IMG/VR virus record: IMGVR_UViG_3300024255_001771
Span: 1 to 64,000 of that record
Strand: one strand, 5' to 3'
Source: a virus
Length of the DNA stretch: 64,000 bases
Shown: piece by piece, positions 32,101-37,810 of the stretch
Numbering within the stretch: position 1 is the first letter of the stretch
How the letters are laid out: each line of letters opens with the position of its first letter
Translations under genes and position numbers: made by a program
The notes under the pieces: model-generated
Databases searched by the model: none
Seen by the model: the letters and a program-made list of their open reading frames with translations, nothing else
What the model was told of the DNA's origin: nothing

Positions 32101-32985
32101 CCTAGTTTAGATTATCATGTTACTGATGACAGAACAAAAGTTAGAATAGAGCAAAAACTAAATCCAGATGATGTTATTGATGTATTAAGTTTCTCTGCTC
32201 CAATTGCTACAGAGCGATTTGCATATAGGCAGTTTAAGGACATGCTAAACAGAACACACTTTAAGCGTATCGATCAAGCAACTACAACACTTACACAAAA
32301 CTTAAATTATTATGATTTAAGGATTGAAGTAGCTGACGGTAGTACATTACCCGAACCAAACAAAGGCAAAAATATACCTGGCATAATTTGGATTAATAAA
32401 GAACGTATAGAATATCTTGTTAAAGAAGATAACACTTTACGTCAATTGCGCAGAGGAACACTGGGTACAAGTGTAAATGAATCAATTACAAGCGGTACTT
32501 CAGTATATGACCAAGGTCCAAACAAGTCAATACCATACAAAGATGAAACTATTACAAGAATACATACAACCGACGGGTCAACTAAAGTTATTGATTTAGA
32601 CTTTGATCCAGACAACAATGCACAAGTGTATAATGCAGCACATGACTTAGAAGTTAGTGCAGTAGAATTTTTTGAAGTATTTTATCAAGGACGTAGATTG
32701 AGAAAAACATCTCAATTATCTTTCAATCCGGCTACTGCATTAGATAGTAACGAAGGCGACATTATATTACCGCCAGAATTTAGCGTAGTTGGGAACATAC
32801 TAACATTAAATATAGCTGATCCTGACACAGGAATTTACGGAAATTATATTCCACCTGCTAACGTACAGGTACATATAATAAGAAAACAGGGCAAAGTTTG
32901 GAATGATCCGGACACATCACTAGCTAATAGTGATAATAATATTGCTAATTTCTTGCGTAGTGGCAGCATAAACTTTATTGAATAA
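17101..32985 (+). CDS. Giant baseplate wedge/tail structural protein in the gp7 position
   Basis: One uninterrupted 5,294-residue frame, about a quarter of the window. It starts on the gp6 stop codon (TAATG), where gp7 sits in T4-like phages; T4 gp7 is about 1,030 residues. Several repeat types are visible. Beta-propeller/FG-GAP-like strands occur near residues 2166-2310 and 3110-3340 (ISPDGNFLAVG, VSDDGKFFAVSE, FDLSKDGKLLVV). GSGY-type strands occur near 3838-3916 and 4218-4297 (TNPGSGYISAPTITI, GGGGSGATAQAY). From about 4300 on, recurring domains of the form V-x-V-N-G-x2-L...Y-x-V...G-D-x-I-x-V appear. The end has INKERIEYLVKE and LRQLRRGTLGTS. It is probably a virion component linking wedge to fibres. 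The exact T4 equivalence is inferred from position. Confidence 0.8.
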   Translation: MAIDNQNDKPLPGEGGEKRRSSDLLPRYFRTTANVNFLQATLDQLIQPGVAEKLTSYYGRTTAKAFVPGDNYVPDVSKQRTDYQFEPAIVQKDELGTVNFYKDYNDITNQIGVFGGNTTNHSETYAQDYHPWNPHIDWDKFVNFREYYWLPTGPQTVEVLGQSQSVTSTYSVGLTTAGEDTAFLFTPDGLTANPNLVLYRGQTYRFEIDTPGHPMAFAVSRSFTPGNSVITATREGVRGEGLFDATLFGESYDLGEFIVQPREGGIEIGDDENISELYPNGISRFDEEGTEIANVYIESGVIEFTIPLNAPDFLFYISKNDLNTSGQVRIFDIEENTAINIDAEIIGKKEYTSSNGVKFTNGLKVEFLGKVTPNTYSEGTYYVEGVGSQITLVRDKDLIIPAAYASEKAVLFDSEGFDRLPFANQSSYAGTKDYIIINRAAPDKNPWARYNRWFHKDVIDYAALRNNQPSNIDQSARAKRPIIEFEPGLKLHNSGVFAKKDIDLIDNYTTDVFSIIEGSLGYSVDGVALAEGMRVLFAADTDILVNGKIYEVKFITTNNRRQITLIETADAIPQDLQTVLITQGVEFAGSLFYYDNLQWKASQAKAGVNINPTFDLFDANEVSYSDTTTYEASNFAGTKLFSYAQGEGTADSELGFPLEYQSIENSGDILFNFNLLTDTFVYQDAAGFYTVKTDTAFLKKYNNNKEYSYQNSWESTPTKMVQKIIRQYVSTIDQQNNFEVDVVDNAVNVTDLRVAVYVNKQLKSNFLDYELDRINGRVFVRFLTDLLENDVLELRVKTTADKNENGHYDFPINLERNPSNDDITQFTLGEVIDHVDSMVEDINAFSGIYPGPSNLRDIKNVNRYGKRFVKHTAPMNLAGYHITNKNFNIVKSLKQSKNDYAKFKRVFLQTAETLGYDGPIRTHVDLILKELNKDKTPNMPYYFSDMVPTGANNVIRNSVLDSRNPFYQLTSAFDASALSSKSVQVYLNGSLLTNGIDYSFSTEGFVLIIAEQNVGDEIEIVEWESTDGSFIPATPTKLGLYPKYEPAIFVDDTYQEETKVIQGHDGSIVIAFDDYRDNLLLELEKRIFNNIKFEYNQEIFNIHDYIPGYYRSTGIKYDDFNGSLLSSFVEWQQLVDADYTDNSFYDRGNQLTFNYSYMNAPNGEELPGFWRGVYRKAYDTDRPHTHPWEMLGITVKPTWWEDTYGKAPYTGDNLILWEDISEGLIKDPANTRRDVRYARPNLLKHIPVGSDGKIVSPLKANFAKNYVSRNTRNKFKFGDVSPVENAWRRSSEYPFAIISGLVLNKPNELFGRCFDLSRITPNLAGQHVYSTTGKFITLADIQFPNSYNGTERVITSGLINYLYSYISANVSSIYQEYKDELTTLTNQLGFKIGGFTDKSKFKLILDSRTPYNQGNVFVPEENYQIIFNTSSPLENQIYSGVTIEKQSGGFIVRGYAFDTPYFSYYPYIESTVDRTIIIGGISETFESWTPNRRFTEGAVIENAGRYYRVTTGFESTTVFTTDNLVSIPEVPVEGGKRAIIRKTFSKKIKKLNYGTQLRTSQDVVDFLLGYGKYLQDQGFVFDTFNANTDDVDDWTYSCKEFLFWTTQNWAAGTAISLSPAANVLQFKKDYAVVDNIFDNFYPYSILDADARQINKDFDHTIRQQNSFGMVLKNTEQGIYQAQLPLVQKEHVCLLDNTTQFGDTIFHPATGYRQERIKVIGYRSDEWAGGMDVPGFIYDDTNITVWDSYKDYVIGDVVKYKEFYYVALVNIPGSELFQTSSWQKLAEKPESQLMVNFDYKINQFADFYDLDSDNFDIEQQKLAQHLIGYQPRNYLANIINDDVSQYKFYQGMIQDKGTVNALSKLFDALNYAEKDSLEFFEEWAVQLGQYGATSKYKDVDFILDESKFRITPQPIELVDIKNPTRSDTAIEIQPYEVYSRDSEYQSKVFPKIDDVKEYIQSAGYVRTEDIKFRVRIKDDLLKIQTPQITVGDYVWVTDDNISFDYDWNVYQLVDTPYNITSITPEDEGADEITGSTTPFVRVNTTKFVGGDIKKGDVVGIYGAASSNLLNFLYVSEVSVDTMVLQLPDGVVVSAIENVNYLVARFRSVRVKDINELNTLIESYKDENQKVWIDKLDKSWSVIQNTENYVEQQVIFNPATSTDNFQKYGVALSVSDDNRNLMVSASDDNDGKVHYYRRSVETNNLVLTQTILPPDNIRVNDAVLTLSQSVNVVAGHKFKQGNCTATISQTTSGNTVYLENVRGQLNVEGANLISVNGTIETSLGNNGIFDSFVITQRDINFGSDIAISPDGNFLAVGTPDAAEIRTRFQGDFVPTQEYNKNDVISFREGLYKANRTIIPQQPSVEFNTFNSYTDIASQDDADSSLISLLLTGNPGLIDKPTDHFLIRAPKTAYLATEPGDSVSLTWNRFSRSNPTLDLTLPWDGDSGTLTYEDISDTHTIVQKVDLVIYVDTFTILPQIGNSVTTPTGSGEVYYIETQDDSVVMYLTNVNGVFDAFGDLYVNDADIMGTYNILADNVIDGLSGFWLVNVYSDAEKTVSKVYENGSTWIEIGTGLIYNDVKRQSDNRNIFEYFNLQNLISSIGSYTGQQQQAGQIINLTYLGDNGNLATPTTFATDKFVVRMSSEYQNKITDINGNILIDPDTGNNVKVRLQLYDLDNYVIDVASAGFTFEQLNKKHTITDIWDGFIDFEFTEFQNDLPYEPLVGSIVTDVQTPFDGFGGLSLSTRTTSRAEVVFYQRDFNKVRVYLKNISGDWSQLNNIGRYEIRREPDATLFPGQPGRVMGKIDSVLQDVAMGGNEIGGLMVFENTDGNLPLVSLPPVAEDPSWQYSKIVDEEYWFYDAVAQQGAQVPANYPDAFNRDYTQVYSIPVDEFGQVQNVNEGTISIFKFNGTSGFRYVDSFVSERASDNRGYGTKLKLVQSGLDYTLLVSSTSGTGQLEIIKHGVPVDKADNYFGEWGPLNTFEQGVIVEYQGEFYEAKRDVPQLEPVIDIGNTTYWNRISWRYGKDDDYRGLFQNDPVLDYAPGELVKYADPDDDSTLKLYKAKTKVDGTQPFSTNDWEIVTGGEDYLGYLPTETNNTLYESQMLFESKWPLTQFAKSFDLSKDGKLLVVLNEHSVEAKVESIDTDADTITIDSTAWLYIGMPVRVRIPNELDSSNAAAQSPLAENQTYYVHSILSDTTFRISSTLFDDETVRDATLAADTADSTWEYLALDEYAEGIYITNFTVDDTIATIGIYKLDGTKYMFKQMLEDTLTKDGIYHDIAVSDDGKFFAVSEPYNDSINIDQGRVLVYKENAAGVFELSQTLISPNNEQSELFGFNIDFSKNEIVITSKNGDITSPTTFDGTIVGNTEPTTTYDSGFTTFNNVLVNSGVVYVFENLNDSFVFAERFNYTGETQTFGEVLVINDNHTYVGMPRIEKDTYQGEIIDYRKPFNKSAWNIIRSPVDTVDIKLIEGMFLYNKRTNQKVLDLDYVDIIQGKLPGPAEQEIDYKVPYDPARYNVTPLEGMFDEGDPWGANYVGSVWYDISLSKFINAYQGDITFQKNNFNKLMPDYVVSVHEWVESDYSPAKWDELSETEIGYQAGITGQTVYSDAQYTQVVNYDSATQTFGSKFYFWVTRKTDVPKNSTNRKLSVLDIGNLIQNPAGNGYKHVALLAQDRFIVHNCDSLLNDKDIVLNVRWLANNDREQNVHTQYQIMSDGLETSKLNPEIEQKWFDSLVGYDAQMRQVPDPNLPVKLKYGNRFSPRQGMFVNKTEALKQVIERVNLVLAEKLIVDDFDLSPLTSSQSIPSKFTNLYDFEIDTVEELRFIGTSKIVQAQLTPVISNGAIRSVEITEPGRGYKDINFNPETDTIRKGPTVEIVGQGTGAEIQTFINNLGQVTSVEVINQGENYTNATRLLVRKLSVLVITDSTVYGKWSIYDWDNSSKEWFRKRVQEFDTSLFWSYADWYANGYNEFTDIDYSLQGTYELYGLENKIGDIVKISSVGTGGWLLLRKVANEDTEDFTINYETIGRQSGTIIFDNSLYDLLNNSLGYDVRSFDSYFYDNQPVQELRIILNTIRDNIFVDELEIEYNNLWFASLRYVFSEQLYVDWAFKTSFVKAKHNLGVLQQDITFNNDTLPSYEAYIKEAKPFKTSIREFVSNYEAIDESNSKISDFDVPAYYDTVSKKITVPIIKVVDDVVVSNNTKLNEFPRKDFTDNVGYEITSIEIANPGSKYTFTPKIIIEGGGGSGATAQAYLGRGAITKIEVTNPGSGYISAPTITIQGSQASGGIEASASVIIGNSLIRTALMKVKFDRTSGSMYIMDLDTAETFAGTGFKTSYNLEWPIANNSTKVKISVDGEEALRSEYTYYNKENNDKSYTRLQGVIDFTTPPSNLAVITVEYEKSVDMLHAQDRVNFFYNPTSGMLGKELNQLMDGIDYGGVQVRSFEFTGPSGWDSDSWYSTTWDSYINTFEDEVFIFDGSTISIKLGQPLEAATNYNVYVRLLGETEYTRIDGASPDSSDTTYDGPWIETLIGDGTTDIIELDELGITVKDGDSIIIRKETSDGSFEPDDLSFDTALSGGDLAYSTAKGIAAEEIIIDGDGFVTPTTSKGTEELVPGQLIDSLDIQVYERETGGQGMIYAQTFVLGANDTEFDLKIIPASVDSILVKLDNTLLSPSEYTIDWTNNKLVLDSANLAVNQVLSVVAVGTGQQNVLDTGRFVATGDTADYLTAVKHQESMSAYVTINGIKQDIILIEADDSFPNFGGNTVIRFESEPSTGALIDYVIFADDTIINVSQMARSSLIGDGSTVSFTLPSTPLYQTPLEYKMLVKVGNKVLNPGYNAEFTIPQDRQRQYQLELFQKPGGSISNVENNVKPFINGKAITFPNQWVFDSSNSIIELQPGVGKPGDILEVYIVGDGEYTITNNVITFVDTPGYDVSIELITFTNHDILNSERINYEVAARSLLTAGSKEYSTYHRLTTGEILLRKPVIDAQYVWISVNGELLIPSLDYHVTDDRTKVRIEQKLNPDDVIDVLSFSAPIATERFAYRQFKDMLNRTHFKRIDQATTTLTQNLNYYDLRIEVADGSTLPEPNKGKNIPGIIWINKERIEYLVKEDNTLRQLRRGTLGTSVNESITSGTSVYDQGPNKSIPYKDETITRIHTTDGSTKVIDLDFDPDNNAQVYNAAHDLEVSAVEFFEVFYQGRRLRKTSQLSFNPATALDSNEGDIILPPEFSVVGNILTLNIADPDTGIYGNYIPPANVQVHIIRKQGKVWNDPDTSLANSDNNIANFLRSGSINFIE

Positions 32986-32988
32986 ATA
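32982..32988 (+). promoter_or_regulatory. Late promoter motif ATAAATA overlapping the giant gene's stop
   Basis: ATAAATA includes the TAA stop codon of the giant structural gene (32983-32985) and lies 19 nt before the preferred ATG (33008) of the next gene. Position and sequence match the other late motifs of the module. Confidence 0.6.
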
Positions 32989-33007
32989 CATTGTAGGAAA
33001 CAAAAAA

Positions 33008-33613
33008 ATGACTGATAATATAAACGAACAAAACGGTGTACTATTACAGGGACACATTAAAATATCTGATCCAGAATCAGGCAAAGTTATTGTGGACAAG
33101 CGTAATGCTATTCATTACGAAAATATGAGTATAGCACTTGCTGAAAGTATTACTAATGCAGGTGAAGGTTTTGTGTATGAAATGAGTTTTGGTAACGGTG
33201 GTACTAGTGTAGATCCTACAGGCATTATTACTTATTTGACTCCAAATAGTACAGGCACAAATGCAAGTCTATATAACCAAACATACACAAAGGTAGTAGA
33301 CGATAGGTCAGTTAACAATACAGACCCTGCTAGAAATAAATTAGAAACAAGACATGTTAGCGGAACAAATTATACAGATGTAATTGTAAGTTGTTTACTT
33401 GATTATGGTGAGCCTAATGGACAAGATGCATTTGATACAGCTAATGACTTAACTAACAATTATATATTTGACGAACTAGGATTACGTAGTTATGACACTA
33501 GTGGCTCGGGTAGACTTTTGACACACGTTATTTTCCACCCAGTACAAAAATCTTTAAACAGATTAATTCAAATTGATTATACAGTTAGAATTCAGAGCTT
33601 GTCAGGTGTATAA
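33008..33613 (+). CDS. Tail/baseplate-associated structural protein, function unknown
   Basis: A 201-residue protein, beta-rich by composition, between the giant protein and the tail fibres. I chose ATG 33008 over the upstream TTG (32978) because AGGAAAC lies 8-10 nt before the ATG and the TTG sits inside the preceding gene. Visible stretches are LLQGHIKISDPESGKVIVD (about 12-30), GFVYEMSFGNGGT (about 51-63) and LLTHVIFHPVQKSLNRLIQ near the end. It is presumably a virion protein of the fibre-attachment region. I do not recognise a specific T4 counterpart. Confidence 0.68.
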   Translation: MTDNINEQNGVLLQGHIKISDPESGKVIVDKRNAIHYENMSIALAESITNAGEGFVYEMSFGNGGTSVDPTGIITYLTPNSTGTNASLYNQTYTKVVDDRSVNNTDPARNKLETRHVSGTNYTDVIVSCLLDYGEPNGQDAFDTANDLTNNYIFDELGLRSYDTSGSGRLLTHVIFHPVQKSLNRLIQIDYTVRIQSLSGV

Positions 33614-33623
33614 GGAGCATTAA

Positions 33624-35699
33624 ATGGCATATACGGTAAGATACACAGACGAAGCAAACAAAGGTGTTATATCGGTTGAAGACAACACGATTAACCAAGA
33701 TACTTCTTTACAACTGCCAGGAAGATTTACAACAAACTACGGCGCAGCAATTGCTGAAGACTTGTTAAGATTACTAGAAAATTTTGCAAATAACACAGCA
33801 CCTGATAGACCAGTAGAAGGACAGCTTTGGTATGATACAACAGAAGGTGTTGATCAGCTAAAAATTTATGACGGAACATTATGGATTTCAGCTTCTGGCT
33901 TAAAGAAAAGTACAGCTGAACCTGCTGCTAGTAATTCAAATGCAGGTGACCTTTGGGTTGATATTGATAACCAACAACTATACTTGTATACAGGTTCTAA
34001 CTGGATATTAGTTGGTCCAAGTTACTCTGATGGTCTTGTAACAGGAGCAACACCTGTAACACTAGTAGGTCAGGATAATATAGACTACACAGTCTTAAAA
34101 ATTGATATTAGAGATACAACAGTTGCTATTATAAGCGACTCTGCATTTAGTTTAAAAACACAGATATTTGGTTTTGATAGTGTATCAAAGGGTATTAACT
34201 TAGCAAACCCAAATCAAACAGATGACTATCAATTTATAGGACTGTCGTCAAAAGCAGCAGCTCTTAAAGTAACAAACAGTCCTTTGGTAGCAAACGGTAT
34301 TGAAACAGTTAGTGCAAACAACTTCTTAAGAGGTGATGCTCCAAGTACAACAGATAGCCAAATGAGAATTAAAAGTAACCAAGGTATACAAATTGGTGAA
34401 GGCGGACAGTTAAGTTTACAAGTTGAAGGCGAAGCTGGAATTATTCAGCACAATACTTCAGGATCAAACATTGATATTAGAGTGCGTTCTGGCGCAGAAA
34501 CAAATACTGTAGTGCGTATTGACAGCGACGGTTTTGTAGGCATTAATAATACTGCTCCGGACGAAGCATTAGATGTTAGAGGAAACATACAAATTGCAAG
34601 TACTCCTGGCGATATAGAAAATACAGGTAAGTTAAAAGTTGAAAGTACAACTAATTCTTCAAGTATTGGTACAGGTAGTATTATTACAAAAGGCGGATTG
34701 GGAGTTGCGTTAAATGCATATGTAGGCGCAAACCTTGATATTGGCGGAATTTTGTCTACAGGAAACATTATACCTGACGGTAACGGAACACGCATTGTAG
34801 GTAATAACCTAAATAGATATGATCAAATATATTCAAACAATTTCTTTGGTAATTTACAAGGTAATGTTTCAGGTACAGTATCAGGTAAAGCAGGATCAGC
34901 AGATAGACTTTCAAGTGCTACACAATTTGCAATGTCTGGAGATGTAAGTGCTACAAGTTTTGCATTTGATGGCAAAACTGGCGAAGGCACAAAAACGTTT
35001 GTAACTTCAATTAGTAATTCGTTTATTAGTAATAAAGAAAGTTTAGCAAACGGAAGCCCCGGCGATGAAATTCTTATTAACAAAACATCAGGTGATGCAC
35101 AAGGCTTATATAGAATTAGTAAGCAAAATTTCTTAAAAACTATTCCACTTATTCCAGCAGGTACAATTGTACCGTTTGGTGGATCAGCACTTCCGACAGG
35201 ATGGTTATTTTGTAATGGTCAAGAAATTAGAAAATCAGAATTTAGTGAATTATTCCTGTCAATAGGATTTAACTTTAAAGATCCTGATCAATTATCAGAT
35301 AGCGGTGTTAATCTTTTTGCATTGCCAGACTTTAGAGGTAGATTCCCACTAGGACTTGATAATATGGGAGACGTTCCGTCAGCAGGTAGAGTTACTGGTA
35401 CAGGTGCGCAAGCAATTGGTAACTCAGCAGGTAGTGAAACTATTACAGTAGGTATTGACAACTTACCAGAACACGAACATGATATGCGCGGCGCAGACAA
35501 TGCGCAGTATTATGCGGTACGTGATAATGCAGGTGTACCAGACGATGACCAGGCTATTCAATATGATGCTCCTACAGGTACACTAGCAGGACAAGCATTA
35601 CCGTCAAGTGGCGGCGTTAAAACAACAGGTACATTAGGTACACCAATTGATACAATGAATCCATATTTGGCAATCAATTACATTATATATACTGGATAA
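33624..35699 (+). CDS. Tail fibre protein with collar domain (paralogue 1 of 3)
   Basis: A 691-residue fibre. The N-terminus shows the attachment unit shared with the next two genes: AEDLLRLLENFAN, GQLWYDTT-x4-QLKIYDGTLW (about 68-90), then AGDLWVDIDNQQLYLY and LVGPSYS. A beta-rich shaft follows, with a repeat-like stretch DEALDVRGNIQIAS. The C-terminus has a phage tail-collar domain: IPAGTIVPFGG, LPTGWLFCNG, FALPDFRGRFPLG and NLPEHEHDMRG. Collar domains occur in short tail fibres such as gp12 and in many adhesins. A GGAG ribosome site precedes the ATG. It is likely a receptor-contacting fibre. Confidence 0.83.
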   Translation: MAYTVRYTDEANKGVISVEDNTINQDTSLQLPGRFTTNYGAAIAEDLLRLLENFANNTAPDRPVEGQLWYDTTEGVDQLKIYDGTLWISASGLKKSTAEPAASNSNAGDLWVDIDNQQLYLYTGSNWILVGPSYSDGLVTGATPVTLVGQDNIDYTVLKIDIRDTTVAIISDSAFSLKTQIFGFDSVSKGINLANPNQTDDYQFIGLSSKAAALKVTNSPLVANGIETVSANNFLRGDAPSTTDSQMRIKSNQGIQIGEGGQLSLQVEGEAGIIQHNTSGSNIDIRVRSGAETNTVVRIDSDGFVGINNTAPDEALDVRGNIQIASTPGDIENTGKLKVESTTNSSSIGTGSIITKGGLGVALNAYVGANLDIGGILSTGNIIPDGNGTRIVGNNLNRYDQIYSNNFFGNLQGNVSGTVSGKAGSADRLSSATQFAMSGDVSATSFAFDGKTGEGTKTFVTSISNSFISNKESLANGSPGDEILINKTSGDAQGLYRISKQNFLKTIPLIPAGTIVPFGGSALPTGWLFCNGQEIRKSEFSELFLSIGFNFKDPDQLSDSGVNLFALPDFRGRFPLGLDNMGDVPSAGRVTGTGAQAIGNSAGSETITVGIDNLPEHEHDMRGADNAQYYAVRDNAGVPDDDQAIQYDAPTGTLAGQALPSSGGVKTTGTLGTPIDTMNPYLAINYIIYTG

Positions 35700-35704
35700 T
35701 AAAG

Positions 35705-37771
35705 ATGAGTTATAAATTAAATAAAACCGACGGCACATTACTAGTAGACTTAATTGACGGACAGATTGATAATCAGTCCACAAATTTAATACTGGTCGGA
35801 AGAAACTACGAAGGTTTTGGTGAATTTATTAACGAAAACTTTATTAAGATGTTAGAAAATTTTGCTAATACAGCAGCACCTACAAATCCATTAGACGGAC
35901 AACTTTGGTGGGATACAGCTGAGCAAAGATTAAAAGTTTATGACGGTACAGTTTGGAAAGCATCAGGTGGTCCGTTTGTACAAGCTACAGCACCTACAAT
36001 GGTTGCTGGCGACTTATGGATTGATAACCTAAATAACCAATTATATTTCTATGACGGCACAGACTTAACACTAGCTGGTCCACAATATAGTTCACTACAA
36101 GGTGAAAGTGGATTTAGAATTGATACAATTATTGATGAACAGTCTCGTTCACGTCCTGTAGCAAAATTATTTGTTGCAAGTGAATTAGTTGGAGTGTTTA
36201 GTAATCTTGAATTTACTCCACAGTATTCACAACGTATTGCTCAGTTAGTAACAGTAGATAATCCAAATGGTATTATCAAAGAAGGCTTTAATGTTGTTGA
36301 CCAAACAAACTTTAAATTCCACGGAACAGCTACTTCGTCAAACGCTTTGCTTACAGCTGATGGTGATGTACGTACAGTTGAACAGTTCCTTCCTTCAGAT
36401 GTTGATGCTGTTGCTCAAGGTACAATTACAATTAACAATCAAGGTGGTTTAATCTTAGGTACTGCTCCGAACGTAGCGCACAAAATATTAGGCGGAAACT
36501 ACTTTATTGAAAACCAAGTTACAGATAGTGATTTAACATTAAGAACAAAAAGTAGTTCGTTAGACTTAACAGTTGATTCAATATATATTGACTCTAGAAA
36601 TAATAGAGTTGGTATATTTAATAGTAACCCAGAAGCAATGTTACATATTGGCGGAAGTGATGCAATATATGCAAATACTCCTAAGGATGTTATTATTGAA
36701 GGCAGTCTTACAGTAAGAGGTGATTCGACTATTGTTGATGTGAGTACACTGCGTGTAGAAGACAAAAATATTGAACTAGGTAGAGGCGAAGATAGTGCGC
36801 CGCTTCCAGATGCACAGATGGACGATGGCGGCCTAATATTACTTGCTGAAACATCAAATAAATCACTTACTTGGAAGTCAGCAACTGATGCATGGACAAG
36901 CACAGAACACTTTGATTTAGTTACTGGTAAGTCATATAAAATTAACGGTGCAGACAAACTTAGTGCAGACAGATTAGAAAATGATATTAGATTTGCTGAA
37001 GGGCTAATTAGAATTGGTACACTACAATACCTAAATGTTGATAATTTAAATTTAAATGGTAATACAATTACATCAAACGGACAAAGTCTAAGAGTTGATA
37101 GTTACGGTACTATGTTATTAAGCAATCCAGGATTTGTTGTTTCAGGACCTGGTACAAATGAACCTAACTACAATTTCTTTAGTAGTCCGGAATCATTTAA
37201 ATATCCAACTTCAATGGGTGTTGATATACCAAATCCTAATCCAGCAACAGATCCAGGTAGAATTAATCAAGCATCAAAGGCAAAGATTACAGGAGTAGCA
37301 ACTCCGATATCTAAAAACAGAGCAATTGCACAAAATGACGAATCGATAGAAGATACAGATGACACAGTTGCAACTAAAGGTTATGTAGACTATGAAATAG
37401 AAACACAGCCAATTGTGTTTAGTTTAGATATTACTGGATTAGATGATAGTGATATATGCAATCATTTAGAAGCAATGTTTCCATCAGCTAAAAAGATTGC
37501 TGGATCATTTGCATTTATTTCAACAACTACAGCGGCAGCATCTACTGCTGAAAACATTGATGTTGATGCAGTTAAAAACATATCATTTGTTGCTGTTGAC
37601 AGCAACGGAACACAAAACGAATCAGTAATGCAAGACGTTGCATTTTTCCCTGCTAGTGGTACAGTTAGTATTACAATTAGCCGAGGGTTAAAACGCTACA
37701 CTTGTGTTGAAGCTGGCGGGGTAAACACTTGGGATCCACTCACAGTTGTAAACCTTGATCCAGGAATATAA
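35705..37771 (+). CDS. Tail fibre protein (paralogue 2 of 3)
   Basis: A 688-residue fibre whose first ~150 residues repeat the plan of its neighbours: NENFIKMLENFANTAAP, GQLWWDTAEQRLKVYDG (about 62-78), GDLWIDNLNNQLYFYDG and AGPQYSS. The middle includes NRVGIFNSNPEAMLHIGG and SLTVRGDSTIVDVSTLRVE, typical of trimeric fibre shafts. The C-terminal ~125 residues (after TVATKGYVDYE) differ from both neighbours and end VNLDPGI. It starts 5 nt after the previous stop. It is probably part of the same adhesion apparatus as its paralogues. Confidence 0.78.
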   Translation: MSYKLNKTDGTLLVDLIDGQIDNQSTNLILVGRNYEGFGEFINENFIKMLENFANTAAPTNPLDGQLWWDTAEQRLKVYDGTVWKASGGPFVQATAPTMVAGDLWIDNLNNQLYFYDGTDLTLAGPQYSSLQGESGFRIDTIIDEQSRSRPVAKLFVASELVGVFSNLEFTPQYSQRIAQLVTVDNPNGIIKEGFNVVDQTNFKFHGTATSSNALLTADGDVRTVEQFLPSDVDAVAQGTITINNQGGLILGTAPNVAHKILGGNYFIENQVTDSDLTLRTKSSSLDLTVDSIYIDSRNNRVGIFNSNPEAMLHIGGSDAIYANTPKDVIIEGSLTVRGDSTIVDVSTLRVEDKNIELGRGEDSAPLPDAQMDDGGLILLAETSNKSLTWKSATDAWTSTEHFDLVTGKSYKINGADKLSADRLENDIRFAEGLIRIGTLQYLNVDNLNLNGNTITSNGQSLRVDSYGTMLLSNPGFVVSGPGTNEPNYNFFSSPESFKYPTSMGVDIPNPNPATDPGRINQASKAKITGVATPISKNRAIAQNDESIEDTDDTVATKGYVDYEIETQPIVFSLDITGLDDSDICNHLEAMFPSAKKIAGSFAFISTTTAAASTAENIDVDAVKNISFVAVDSNGTQNESVMQDVAFFPASGTVSITISRGLKRYTCVEAGGVNTWDPLTVVNLDPGI

Positions 37772-37779
37772 AAATTACG

Positions 37780-37786
37780 ATAAATA
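37780..37786 (+). promoter_or_regulatory. Late promoter motif ATAAATA before third fibre gene
   Basis: ATAAATA (in GATAAATAATA) lies in the 39-nt gap before the third fibre gene, 24 nt from its ATG at 37811; AGGGG follows as ribosome binding site. Confidence 0.62.
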
Positions 37787-37810
37787 ATATTAAAGCATTA
37801 GGGGTAACAA

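Noticed and set aside
17101-32985. Many short open frames opposite or within the giant gene
   Set aside because: They are shadows of one long AT-rich reading frame and have no ribosome sites or promoter context.
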